Source: Microbacterium protaetiae
GTDB taxonomy: Bacteria; Actinomycetota; Actinomycetes; Actinomycetales; Microbacteriaceae
DNA: 64,000 nucleotides
Assembly: GCF_004135285.1 (NCBI RefSeq)
Contig: NZ_CP035494.1
Location: 3,720,001 to 3,784,000, forward strand
Direction: 5' to 3'
The notes beneath the pieces are model-generated. The model did no database searches. It saw only the letters and a program-made list of their open reading frames with translations, and had not been told where the DNA came from. A program made the position numbers and the translations under genes. Shown one piece after another: positions 38,853 to 47,081 of the stretch; within the stretch, counting starts at the first letter, position 1; every line of letters begins with the position of its first letter.

Positions 38853-39284
38853 TCAGAACAGTCCCGGGATCACCTCCTGCTCCATCTCGGCGTATGCGGT
38901 CTCGTTGCTCTCGGCGTAGGCGTTCCACGCGTCGGCGTCCCAGATCTCGGCATGGGCTCCCACACCGGTGACCACGAGCTCCTTCTGCAGACCGGCATAG
39001 GTGCGCAGCGGAACGGGAAGGGTGATGCGGTTCTGGCTGTCGGGCTTCTCGGCGCTGGCTCCGGAAAGGAACATGCGCAGAAAGTCACGGGCCTGCTTGT
39101 TTGTCAGGGGGGCCTCACGGATGCGCTCGTGGATGCGCTCGAACTCGTCGGTGGCGAAGACATAGAGGCAGCGCTCCTGACCGCGGGTGACCACCACGCC
39201 GGCTCCGAGGTCGTCGCGGAACTTGGCGGGCAGGATGACGCGGCCCTTGTCGTCGAGCTTCGGAGTGTGCGTTCCGAGCAACAT
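38853..39284 (-). CDS. mraZ: transcriptional regulator MraZ
   Basis: 143 aa DNA-binding protein with two AbrB-like repeats ([20 protein letters not shown] and [16 protein letters not shown]). MraZ forms an octameric ring and represses or tunes its own dcw operon by binding direct repeats upstream; matching repeats are present at 39326-39352. ATG is preceded by a G-rich ribosome site (GGGGGGTGATC). Confidence 0.96.
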   Translation of the reverse strand: MLLGTHTPKLDDKGRVILPAKFRDDLGAGVVVTRGQERCLYVFATDEFERIHERIREAPLTNKQARDFLRMFLSGASAEKPDSQNRITLPVPLRTYAGLQKELVVTGVGAHAEIWDADAWNAYAESNETAYAEMEQEVIPGLF

Positions 39285-39325
39285 CGCCGATCACCCCCCT
39301 TCGTCCGGCCCCCCGTGAGGTTTCA

Positions 39326-39352
39326 CGCCACTTTACTCCACTCTCCTCCACT
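39326..39352 (-). promoter_or_regulatory. MraZ box array (10 bp-spaced GTGG direct repeats)
   Basis: On the minus strand AGTGGAGGAG, AGTGGAGTAA and AGTGGCGTGA follow one another, so GTGG recurs every 10 bases at 39348-39351, 39338-39341 and 39328-39331. Further GTGG copies lie just upstream. A -10-like TAAAGT (39330-39335) sits among the boxes. Spacing matches the one-helical-turn repeats bound by MraZ rings in other bacteria. Confidence 0.7.
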
Positions 39353-39420
39353 TCACCACCACCACACCGTCGTTTCCCCCACCGACGCTCCCCCACGCCC
39401 TTCCGGCGCAGAAAACGGCA

Positions 39421-39453
39421 CAAAAAAAGACACCGACCCGAGGGTCGGTGTCT
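39421..39453 (-). terminator. intrinsic terminator after the DUF3040 gene
   Basis: AGACACCGAC (39428-39437) pairs with GTCGGTGTCT (39444-39453), extended by CC/GG toward the loop. On the minus strand it is followed by seven U (39428-39422). A textbook rho-independent terminator isolating the dcw promoter region from the upstream gene. Confidence 0.9.
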
Positions 39454-39482
39454 GGTGTGCGCCCGGTGTACGTCCGGGCGGG

Positions 39483-39848
39483 TCAGCGTTCTTCTTGTCG
39501 GCGATCCCACCGGTCGTTCATGCGGTCCATGAATGACGGAGCGGGCTTGCCTGCTGCGGGCGCATCCGAGCGCTCTCGCTGCCCCCGGCTGCCTCGGGCC
39601 GGTGTGACCGCGAGCACGACTCCGCCGAGCATCAGCACGAAGCCGATCACCCCGACGAAGACGAGCGGAACGGCGACGCCGGCGATCAGGCCGCCGAGGC
39701 CGATCAGCACCAATACGCTGCCGTACACGATGTTGCGGTAGCTGAGGGCGCGGCCATCGCGCGACGCGTGCACGACATCGGCGTCGTTTTGCATGAGATG
39801 GCGTTCCATCTCGTCGAGCAGACGCTGCTCTTGTTCGGAGAGTGGCAT
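39483..39848 (-). CDS. DUF3040 family membrane protein
   Basis: 121 aa actinobacterial protein of unknown function. N-terminal signature MPLSEQEQRLLDEMERHLMQ, two hydrophobic segments (about residues 38-80: VYGSVLVLIGLGGLIAGVAV and VGVIGFVLMLGGVVLAV), basic tail. Start ATG 39848 fits the conserved MPLSEQEQRLL. It ends at a strong terminator; in actinobacteria a DUF3040 gene commonly precedes mraZ. Confidence 0.88.
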   Translation of the reverse strand: MPLSEQEQRLLDEMERHLMQNDADVVHASRDGRALSYRNIVYGSVLVLIGLGGLIAGVAVPLVFVGVIGFVLMLGGVVLAVTPARGSRGQRERSDAPAAGKPAPSFMDRMNDRWDRRQEER

Positions 39849-39902
39849 GCATCCCCCTCGGGTGAACTGGCTTCCCACAAGTCTACTCGTGGCTCTGCTC
39901 AC

Positions 39903-39908
39903 TAGGCT
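39903..39908 (+). promoter_or_regulatory. -10 element of leaderless polyprenyl synthase promoter
   Basis: TAGGCT, 6 bases before the GTG at 39915. Confidence 0.45.
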
Positions 39909-39914
39909 AGGCCC

Positions 39915-41012
39915 GTGGCATCCCTCGTCGACCCCGTTGCGGCCGTTTCCCAGCAAGTGGAAGACTTCTTCACGGCACAGCGCGAGCAGACGGCAGGTTA
40001 CGGGCCCGAGGCGGCGCGGATGTTGGATGCCGCCGCCGCCGCCGTCGCCGGAGGCAAGCGCCTGCGCGCCCGTTTCTGCCTCACCGGCTACCAGGCCGTC
40101 TCCGAGGTGTCAACCCCGCCGGTGAGCACGCCGGAGAGCGCCGTGATCGGCGCCGCCGCGGCCCTGGAGGTCTTCCATGCGGCAGCCCTCGTGCACGACG
40201 ACATCATCGACAACTCCGACACGCGCCGTGGCCGCCCGTCGGCGCACCGGCGCATCGAGAACGCCCACCTCGACGCCGGATGGCGCGGAGATGCCGCCGC
40301 ATTCGGACGGGCCGCCGGCATTCTGCTGGGCGACTTGCTCGTCGCCCTCAGCGACGATCTGCTCGAGACGGCCCTGAGCACCGCGCCCGACACGAGAGCG
40401 GCGGCAGCCCGCCGTCAATACGCCATGATGCGCCGCGACGTGACGATCGGTCAGTTCCTCGACATCGCCGAGGAGTCGGCACACGTCACCGCCCCCGACA
40501 CCGAGCATGCCGAGCGCGCGCTGCGGGTCGCGTCGTTGAAGTCGGCTCGGTACAGCGTCGAGCAGCCCCTGCTGATCGGCGCGCGCCTGGCCGGGGCCGA
40601 CCAGTCGCAGCTTCGCGCCCTGGCGGAGTTCGGGCACCCGGTCGGGATGGCCTTCCAGCTGCGCGATGACGTGCTGGGGGTGTTCGGCGACGAACACGAG
40701 ACCGGCAAGCCGGCCGGCGACGATCTTCGCGAGGGCAAGCGCACCGTGCTCATCGCGTACGCGCGCGAGGCACTCTCACCGGGCACGCGCCGCCTGATCG
40801 ACGAACTCATCGGCGACGTCGACCTCGACGCCGGGCAGGTGGCCTCGTTGCAGCGCACCATTCAGGACACCGGCGCCCTCGACCGCGTCGAAGACCTCAT
40901 CGCCGGTTATGTGCGCACCGCCGACCGGGCCTTGGCCGGCGCCCGCCTGGGCAATGCAGCGGTCGGGCACCTGCGCGACCTCGCGCGGGCCGCAGCCCAG
41001 CGCACCTCGTGA
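39915..41012 (+). CDS. polyprenyl (geranylgeranyl-type) diphosphate synthase
   Basis: 365 aa trans-isoprenyl diphosphate synthase. First aspartate-rich motif VHDDIIDNSDTRRGRP and second motif QLRDDVLGVFGDEHETGKP are intact, plus GGKRLRARFCL for IPP binding. Product chain length cannot be set from sequence; position corresponds to idsA2 (Rv2173) of M. tuberculosis. GTG start, probably leaderless. It converges with the Rv2175c-like gene with 4 bases between. Confidence 0.92.
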   Translation: MASLVDPVAAVSQQVEDFFTAQREQTAGYGPEAARMLDAAAAAVAGGKRLRARFCLTGYQAVSEVSTPPVSTPESAVIGAAAALEVFHAAALVHDDIIDNSDTRRGRPSAHRRIENAHLDAGWRGDAAAFGRAAGILLGDLLVALSDDLLETALSTAPDTRAAAARRQYAMMRRDVTIGQFLDIAEESAHVTAPDTEHAERALRVASLKSARYSVEQPLLIGARLAGADQSQLRALAEFGHPVGMAFQLRDDVLGVFGDEHETGKPAGDDLREGKRTVLIAYAREALSPGTRRLIDELIGDVDLDAGQVASLQRTIQDTGALDRVEDLIAGYVRTADRALAGARLGNAAVGHLRDLARAAAQRTS

Positions 41013-41016
41013 GAGA

Positions 41017-41367
41017 TCAGGCCAGGGCGCGGGCCACCCTGCGCACCTCGCTCTTGCGCCCCTGACGCAGAGCCTCGATCGGCGGCATCCCGATGGAATC
41101 CTCGGGTGCGAAAAGCCAATCGATCGACTCGTCGTCGGTGAAGCCCACGTCGTGCAAGACGAAAAGGGTGCCGCGCAGCGACGAGAGGATCTCACCGTCG
41201 ACGAAGAACACCGAGGGAACCGTGAGCGGCCCCTGCCGGCGCGTCGCGACGAGTTGACGATCGTCGAGCATGCTGCGCACGCGCCCGACAGACTCGCCGA
41301 GAAGTTCGGCGACCTCGGGCAGCGACAGCCATTCGGTCGAAGCGGATGCTGCATTCTCACCGGTCAC
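41017..41367 (-). CDS. Rv2175c family DNA-binding protein
   Basis: 116 aa small winged-helix DNA-binding protein (WLSLPEVAELLGESVGRVRS helix-turn-helix; C-terminal part FVLHDVGFTDDESIDWLF). The M. tuberculosis counterpart Rv2175c is a substrate of the kinase PknL and its DNA binding falls on phosphorylation; a PASTA kinase lies two genes away here. GTG start; GATAGT lies 6 bases upstream on the minus strand, so it is probably leaderless. Threonines near the N-terminus (MTGENAASASTEW) could be phosphosites; that is inference. Confidence 0.88.
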   Translation of the reverse strand: MTGENAASASTEWLSLPEVAELLGESVGRVRSMLDDRQLVATRRQGPLTVPSVFFVDGEILSSLRGTLFVLHDVGFTDDESIDWLFAPEDSIGMPPIEALRQGRKSEVRRVARALA

Positions 41368-41526
41368 CAGGCAACTATCTCATGCTCACGAGCGCGTTGC
41401 GATCACGTCCTCGTCCTGCCGCCGAGGCACAGGAGTCACATCAGTAACAGAATCCACATGTTTATCACACGTTGACAGAAATGCTCATCCGTGACACGGT
41501 TTGATGGTCACCGAGGGGGGAAACTC

Positions 41527-42837
41527 GTGCCAGATTCGCACAGCGCCATTCGTCGTACCACCACCGCAGCGCTGCCGGCGGCCATCGCCGGCTCGCTCGC
41601 TCTGTCGCTGGCCGGCGCACCCGCTGCGCACGCCGCCGACACCGGCGCTGAGCGGTCGCGGCAGCCGCAGGCGCCGGCGACGCCGCACCTGGTGCCGCAG
41701 GCTGTCGGCGTGACGATCGTCTCGGGCTTCGACGCCGCGCTTGCCGCCACCCTGGCTCCCGCGGCCGACATCGTCGCCGCGGCCAAGAAGAACCCGACCA
41801 CGCACAAGATCGTGCGCGGCGATACCATCAGCGCCATCGCTGCGCGGTACGGCCTGCGCACCGCCGACCTGCTCGCGTGGAACGGTCTGGGCTGGTCGAC
41901 GGTCATCTACCCCGGCCAGACGATCCGACTCACCGCCCCCTCGGGGGCGGCCAAGACGACGACGGCCTCCGAGAAGGCCCCCACACCCGCGACCACCACA
42001 AAGGTGACATCCTCGGCGAGCTATACGGTGCGCTCCGGCGACACCGTGGGGGCCATCGCACGCGCCCATGGGCTGTCCACGCAGGCTGTGCTCAATGCCA
42101 ACAAACTGCGCTGGTCGTCGATCATCTACCCCGGGCAGAAGCTCGTCATCCCCGGCAAAGCTGCGCCGGCTGCGGCATCCGCCAAGAGCAGCACGGCCCC
42201 CAGCACGAAGAAGTCGGCGACCACGCCGGCGACCAAGACGCAGTCCACGTCATCGGGCGGCACGGTGCTGCCCGGTCAGACCTACACCGTGACCGCGGGC
42301 GACACGATGTCGGCGATCGCTGCCAAGCACGGCGTGAGCGTGGCCGCACTGCTCAAGGCGAACGGAATGGACTTCAGCTCGATCATCTACCCGGGCCAGA
42401 AGGTCACGATCCCCACCAGCGGCATTCCGGGGCTGACCACCGAGCAGGCGGCCAACGCGCGCCTGATCGTGCGCATCGGTCGTGCTCTGGGTGTCTCCAA
42501 CCGCGGCATCGCCATAGCGCTGGGCACGGCGATGCAGGAATCGGGGCTGCGCAATCTCGATTACGGCGACCGCGACTCGCTCGGGCTGTTCCAACAGCGC
42601 CCGAGCACCGGCTGGGGCACCGAGGCACAGGTGCGCGACGCCGAGCGGGCCACCCGGGCGTTCTTCGGTGGCCCGTCCGACCCCAATGGCACCGTCACCC
42701 GCGGGCTGCTGGATATTCCGGGCTGGGAGAAGATGAGCTTCGCCGATGCGGCGCAGGCCGTGCAGATCTCGGCGTACCCCACTCGCTACGCACAGTGGGA
42801 GAAGCCCGCGTACGCGTGGCTCGCCGCGATCAAGTGA
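41527..42837 (+). CDS. exported LysM cell-wall protein with C-terminal lytic-type domain
   Basis: 436 aa. Signal peptide (AALPAAIAGSLALSLAGAPA then AHAAD), then three LysM modules (about residues 90-140, 155-205, 250-300; each with GDT..AIA and W/FSSIIYPGQ) joined by Ser/Thr/Ala linkers. A C-terminal ~130-residue domain (AIALGTAMQESGLRNLDYGD then LGLFQQRPSTGWGT) resembles lysozyme-like/transglycosylase folds, with the Glu of QES as likely acid. Probably binds and remodels peptidoglycan. GTG 41527 follows GAGGGGGG. TTGACA at 41472-41477 may be a -35, but no good -10 was found. Confidence 0.88.
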   Translation: MPDSHSAIRRTTTAALPAAIAGSLALSLAGAPAAHAADTGAERSRQPQAPATPHLVPQAVGVTIVSGFDAALAATLAPAADIVAAAKKNPTTHKIVRGDTISAIAARYGLRTADLLAWNGLGWSTVIYPGQTIRLTAPSGAAKTTTASEKAPTPATTTKVTSSASYTVRSGDTVGAIARAHGLSTQAVLNANKLRWSSIIYPGQKLVIPGKAAPAAASAKSSTAPSTKKSATTPATKTQSTSSGGTVLPGQTYTVTAGDTMSAIAAKHGVSVAALLKANGMDFSSIIYPGQKVTIPTSGIPGLTTEQAANARLIVRIGRALGVSNRGIAIALGTAMQESGLRNLDYGDRDSLGLFQQRPSTGWGTEAQVRDAERATRAFFGGPSDPNGTVTRGLLDIPGWEKMSFADAAQAVQISAYPTRYAQWEKPAYAWLAAIK

Positions 42838-42868
42838 GCCGCTGCCCGGGGTCGCGCCGGCTTCTCCG

Positions 42869-42874
42869 TAGACT
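42869..42874 (+). promoter_or_regulatory. -10 element of leaderless kinase promoter
   Basis: TAGACT, 6 bases before the GTG at 42881. Confidence 0.45.
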
Positions 42875-42880
42875 TCCAGG

Positions 42881-44821
42881 GTGACCACCAGTGCGCAGGC
42901 CGACCCCCTGATCGGACGTCTCGTCGACGGCCGATACCGGGTGCGCGCACGGATCGCCCGCGGCGGCATGGCCACCGTGTATGTCGCCACCGACCTGCGG
43001 CTGGAGCGCCGGGTGGCGTTGAAGGTCATGCACAGCCACCTCAGCGACGACGCCGTGTTCCAGAGCCGGTTCATCCAGGAGGCCCGCGCCGCCGCCCGGT
43101 TGGCCGACCCGCACGTGGTCAACGTGTTCGATCAGGGCCAAGAGGGCGAGATGGCCTATCTGGTTATGGAGTACCTGCCCGGCATCACGCTGCGCGAACT
43201 GCTGCGCGAGCAGAAACGCCTGACCGTCGCCCAGACGGTGACGATCATGGATGCCGTGCTCTCCGGACTCTCTGCCGCGCACCGCGCCGGCATCGTGCAC
43301 CGCGATGTCAAGCCCGAGAACGTGCTGCTGGCCGAAGACGGCCGTATAAAGATCGGCGACTTCGGTCTGGCGCGTGCCACGACCGCCAACACGGGCAGCG
43401 GCCAGATGCTGCTGGGCACCATCGCCTACCTCGCTCCCGAGCTGGTCACCCGCGGCACCGCCGACGCCCGCAGCGACATCTATGCGCTGGGCATCATGCT
43501 CTACGAGATGCTCACCGGCGAGCAGCCGTACAAGGGCGAGCAGCCCATGCAGATAGCCTTCCAGCACGCCACCGAATCGGTGCCGCGTCCGAGTGTGCGC
43601 AACCCGGGGGTGCCCGAGCCGCTCGATGAGCTCGTGCTGTGGGCCACCGAGAAGTCCCCCGACGAGCGCCCCGTCGACGCGGACGAGATGCTGCGGCGGT
43701 TGCGCGAGATCGAGCAGCAGCTGGGCATTGCGCCGCAGGTGCAGCGCACTCTCGCGGTGTCGGGGGTCGTCGCATCCGATCGCCTCGACTCGGAGGGGAT
43801 GACGAAGGTCCTTGCGCCGACTGTCGAGGTCGACACGCCCGTCGAAGGCGACGACAACACCACACGGCTGCGGCGGGCGACCACCCGGCGGCGCACCAAG
43901 GGCGTGTGGCTGTTCGTCGTGGTGATCCTTCTGGCCGCCGCCGCAGCCGGTGCGGGGTGGTGGTTCGGCTCAGGACCCGGTTCGCAGGTGACGGTGCCGC
44001 AGGTGACGGGCAAGAGCTTCGCCCAGGCCCAGACCGCGCTTGTCGAGGCGAACCTCGTACCCGAGAAGAAGACCGAGAACAGCCTCGACGTAGCCGAGGG
44101 GCAGGTGATCTCCACTGATCCGGGTGCCGGTGCACGACTGGACAAGGCGTCCGCAGTCACCGTCACCGTGTCGCTCGGGCCGGCCGAGGCGAAGATCGCG
44201 GCATTGAACGGCAAGGCCGAAGACGACGCCCGCTCGGCTCTGGCTGCCGAGCACATCGACGTGGCCGCGAAGAACACCGGCTACTACACCGACGACGAGG
44301 CGGGCACCGTGCTGGGCGTGGCCGTGCATCCCGCCGACGGCGGAAAAGACGTCGACTGCGGCAAGGGCTGCACGGTGCACCAGGGCGATTCGGCGACGTT
44401 GTCGGTGTCGCTGGGCGCGCTGCCCAGCGTGATCGGCAAGAGTCTCGACGATGCCGTGGGGGTGCTGGAGGACCACGACATCTCAGTGTCGTCGCACTCT
44501 GAGCAGTACAGCGACAGCGTCGCCAAGGGAGCGGTCATCAGCATGGCCGACCGCGACGGCGGTGGGTGGTGGCGGCCCGGTGACAAGACGACGCTCGTGG
44601 TCTCGAAGGGGCCCCAGCTGTTCGAGATTCCGGATGTTGCTGACAAGACCCGCGACGAGGCCGCCCAGATTCTGCAGGATCACGGCTTCACCGTCGACTA
44701 CTCGCCGATCTGGAAGATCTTCCCCAACGCGCTCACGACCGTGAAGGGCACCGACCCGGCCGCGGGCGAACTGCGCGTGAAGGGCACCTCGGTCTACCTG
44801 CAGATCAGCGGCACGCAGTAG
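42881..44821 (+). CDS. PASTA-domain Ser/Thr protein kinase (PknL/PknB type)
   Basis: 646 aa transmembrane kinase. Kinase domain about residues 10-280 with ARGGMATVYVATD, catalytic VHRDVKPENVLL, DFGLARA and APE (LAPELV). Juxtamembrane linker, one membrane helix near residues 341-363 (WLFVVVILLAAAAAGAGWW), then four PASTA domains reaching the C-terminus. PASTA domains sense muropeptides or lipid II. By synteny (polyprenyl synthase, Rv2175c-like, DAHP synthase) it corresponds to PknL, although M. tuberculosis PknL lacks PASTA domains. A CGKGC pair in the second PASTA domain may form a disulfide. Confidence 0.93.
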   Translation: MTTSAQADPLIGRLVDGRYRVRARIARGGMATVYVATDLRLERRVALKVMHSHLSDDAVFQSRFIQEARAAARLADPHVVNVFDQGQEGEMAYLVMEYLPGITLRELLREQKRLTVAQTVTIMDAVLSGLSAAHRAGIVHRDVKPENVLLAEDGRIKIGDFGLARATTANTGSGQMLLGTIAYLAPELVTRGTADARSDIYALGIMLYEMLTGEQPYKGEQPMQIAFQHATESVPRPSVRNPGVPEPLDELVLWATEKSPDERPVDADEMLRRLREIEQQLGIAPQVQRTLAVSGVVASDRLDSEGMTKVLAPTVEVDTPVEGDDNTTRLRRATTRRRTKGVWLFVVVILLAAAAAGAGWWFGSGPGSQVTVPQVTGKSFAQAQTALVEANLVPEKKTENSLDVAEGQVISTDPGAGARLDKASAVTVTVSLGPAEAKIAALNGKAEDDARSALAAEHIDVAAKNTGYYTDDEAGTVLGVAVHPADGGKDVDCGKGCTVHQGDSATLSVSLGALPSVIGKSLDDAVGVLEDHDISVSSHSEQYSDSVAKGAVISMADRDGGGWWRPGDKTTLVVSKGPQLFEIPDVADKTRDEAAQILQDHGFTVDYSPIWKIFPNALTTVKGTDPAAGELRVKGTSVYLQISGTQ

Positions 44822-44837
44822 GGCGCGAGGGCGCCGC

Positions 44838-46175
44838 TCAGCGCTTCTCGAGTTCCTCGGCCACCAGGAACGCGAGCTCGAGGCTCTGCATGTGGTTCAG
44901 GCGCGGGTCGCACAGCGACTCGTAGCGGGTCGCGAGGGTGTCTTCGTCGATGTGCTCGGAACCTCCCAGGCACTCTGTCACGTCGTCGCCGGTGAGCTCG
45001 ACATGGATGCCGCCGGGGAACGTGCCCGCCTCACGGTGCGCGTCGAAGAAGCCGCGCACCTCGTCGACCACGTCATCGAAGCGGCGCGTCTTGTAACCGG
45101 TGGGCGTCGTGATCCCGTTGCCGTGCATGGGATCGGTCACCCACAGGGGTGTGGCTCCGGCATCCTTCACCGCCCGCAGCAGCGGCGGCAGAGCATCACG
45201 GATCTTGCCCGCGCCCATCCGGGTGATGAACGTCAGCCGACCGGGCTCGCGCTCAGGATCGAGCTTGTCGATCAGCGCGAGCGCCGTCTCGGGTGTCGTG
45301 GTGGGGCCGAGCTTCACGCCGATCGGATTGCGAATGCGTGAGAAGTACTCGATGTGCGCGCCGTCGAGTTCGCGGGTGCGCTCACCCACCCATACGAAGT
45401 GCGCCGAGGTGTTGTAGGGCGTGTCGGTGCGCGAATCGATGCGTGTCATCGGGCGCTCGTAGTCCATGAGCAGACCCTCGTGCCCGGTGTAGAACTCGAC
45501 GCGCTTGAGCTCGTCGAAGTCGGCGCCGGCGGCGGCCATGAACTTGATGGCGCGATCGATCTCGGCGGCCAGGCGCTCGTACCGCTGGTTGGCCGGGTTC
45601 TGCGCGAAGCCCTGGTTCCAGCTGTGCACCTGGCGCAGGTCGGCGAACCCACCCTGCGTGAAGGCGCGGATGATGTTGAGGGTCGACGCGGCCGTGTGGT
45701 ATCCGCGCAGCAGACGCTGCGGGTCGGCGCGACGCGAGCCCTCGGTGAAGTCATAGCCGTTGACGATGTCACCACGGTAGGCGGGCAGGGTCACGTCGCC
45801 GCGGGTCTCGGTGTCGCTGGAGCGCGGCTTGGCGAACTGCCCGGCCATGCGCCCCATCTTGATGACCGGCATCGACGCCCCGTAGGTGAGCACGACGGCC
45901 ATCTGCAGCACGGTCTTGACACGGTCGCGGATCTTGTCGACCGTGGCGCCCGCGAACGTCTCGGCGCAGTCGCCACCCTGCAGCAGGAACGCCTGCCCGG
46001 CGGCGGCGCGCGCGAGCTTGCCGCGCAGCTCGTCGACCTCGCCGGCGAACACCAGCGGAGGCATCGAGGCGATCTCTGCGGATGCCGCGGCCACCGCATC
46101 GGGGTCGTCCCACTGCGGCTGCTGCTTGATGGGCAGATTCCGCCAGTTATCGAGCGAGTCCAGGTGCTGCGGCAT
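44838..46175 (-). CDS. aroG: 3-deoxy-7-phosphoheptulonate synthase, class II
   Basis: 445 aa plant-type DAHP synthase, first step of the shikimate pathway. Conserved: FLLQGGDCAETFAGA (metal Cys), AGQFAKPRSSDTE, HFVWVGERTRELDGAH, NPIGVKLGPT and WVTDPMHGNGI. Same family and position as Rv2178c. TAGACT lies 6 bases before the ATG on the minus strand. The kinase gene converges on it with 16 bases between. Confidence 0.96.
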   Translation of the reverse strand: MPQHLDSLDNWRNLPIKQQPQWDDPDAVAAASAEIASMPPLVFAGEVDELRGKLARAAAGQAFLLQGGDCAETFAGATVDKIRDRVKTVLQMAVVLTYGASMPVIKMGRMAGQFAKPRSSDTETRGDVTLPAYRGDIVNGYDFTEGSRRADPQRLLRGYHTAASTLNIIRAFTQGGFADLRQVHSWNQGFAQNPANQRYERLAAEIDRAIKFMAAAGADFDELKRVEFYTGHEGLLMDYERPMTRIDSRTDTPYNTSAHFVWVGERTRELDGAHIEYFSRIRNPIGVKLGPTTTPETALALIDKLDPEREPGRLTFITRMGAGKIRDALPPLLRAVKDAGATPLWVTDPMHGNGITTPTGYKTRRFDDVVDEVRGFFDAHREAGTFPGGIHVELTGDDVTECLGGSEHIDEDTLATRYESLCDPRLNHMQSLELAFLVAEELEKR

Positions 46176-46181
46176 CCGCTC

Positions 46182-46187
46182 AGTCTA
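46182..46187 (-). promoter_or_regulatory. -10 element of leaderless aroG promoter
   Basis: TAGACT on the minus strand, 6 bases before the ATG at 46175. Confidence 0.45.
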
Positions 46188-46201
46188 TCGGCCGCAACCA
46201 C

Positions 46202-46894
46202 TCACCCCTTCGCCGATGACGGCAGACGGTTCTTGACCGTCGAGGCGTAGACATCGTCGTACTGCTGCTGACCCAGTCGCTGCAGGGCCACCATGATCTC
46301 ATCGACCACCGACCGCAGGATGTAGCGGTCGTTCTCCATGCCCGCATAGCGCGAGAAGTCGAGGGGCTCGCCGATGACCACGCCCACGCGCACGATCCGC
46401 GGCATCCGCCGGCCGATCGGCATCATCGAGTCGGTGTCGACCATGATCACCGGGATCACCGGGACCTTCGCCTCCAGAGCCATGCGCGCGATGCCGGTGC
46501 GACCGCGATACAGCCGGCCGTCGGGACTGCGGGTGCCCTCTGGGTAGATCCCCAGCAGCTCACCGCCGCCCAGCACCTGCAGACCCGTGTTCAGCGATGC
46601 CTCAGAGGCCTTTCCCCCGGAGCGATCGATCGGCAGCTGTCCGGTCGCCTTCATGAACATACGGGTGGCCCAGCCCGAGATGCCCCGGCCGGTGAAATAG
46701 TCGCTCTTTGCCAGGAACGCGACCGGCCGGTCGATCATCAGCGGCAGGAACACCGAGTCGGCGAAGGAGAGATGGTTGCTGGCCAGGATCGCCGCGCCGG
46801 TGGTCGGTACGTTGCGGCGACCGACGATCCACGGGCGGAAGATCGCCTTGACGATCGGACCGATCACCACGTACTTCATCAGCCAGTAGAACAT
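46202..46894 (-). CDS. 1-acyl-sn-glycerol-3-phosphate acyltransferase (PlsC-like)
   Basis: 230 aa membrane-associated acyltransferase of phospholipid synthesis. The catalytic NHLSFAD (HX4D) near residue 40 and the substrate motif YPEGTRSPDGRLYRG are present, with an N-terminal hydrophobic helix (YWLMKYVVIGPIVKAIF). ATG 46894 follows GGAGGG. Ser/lyso-lipid specificity is not determinable here. Corresponds in position to Rv2182c. A -10-like TAGACT lies about 25 bases upstream. Confidence 0.88.
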   Translation of the reverse strand: MFYWLMKYVVIGPIVKAIFRPWIVGRRNVPTTGAAILASNHLSFADSVFLPLMIDRPVAFLAKSDYFTGRGISGWATRMFMKATGQLPIDRSGGKASEASLNTGLQVLGGGELLGIYPEGTRSPDGRLYRGRTGIARMALEAKVPVIPVIMVDTDSMMPIGRRMPRIVRVGVVIGEPLDFSRYAGMENDRYILRSVVDEIMVALQRLGQQQYDDVYASTVKNRLPSSAKG

Positions 46895-46924
46895 CACCCT
46901 CCTTCTGCTGCAGAAGTCTATCGA

Positions 46925-46955
46925 GCGGGATGCCGCTGAATGTGCGGCATCCCGC
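46925..46955. repeat. 12 bp perfect inverted repeat built from two GGATGCCGC copies
   Basis: GCGGGATGCCGC (46925-46936) and GCGGCATCCCGC (46944-46955) around TGAATGT. It lies between the divergent acyltransferase and FadD15-like genes, so it cannot be a simple 3' terminator. Function unknown. Confidence 0.75.
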
Positions 46956-47081
46956 CCACGGATCACCATCGTGGGATCGCGTTTCACACTTCATGAAACT
47001 CAATCTCACGCTGCCAGCGCCGGAGGACCGGCTAGACTCGAGGCACAGCACGAGCCGAACGGTACCGAAGGAGATGCCGGC

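Noticed and set aside
41368-41526. Possible c-di-AMP (ydaO-type) riboswitch before the LysM gene
   Set aside because: Such riboswitches often precede actinobacterial wall hydrolases, but I could not find the conserved core motifs, and 158 bases including a promoter is tight.
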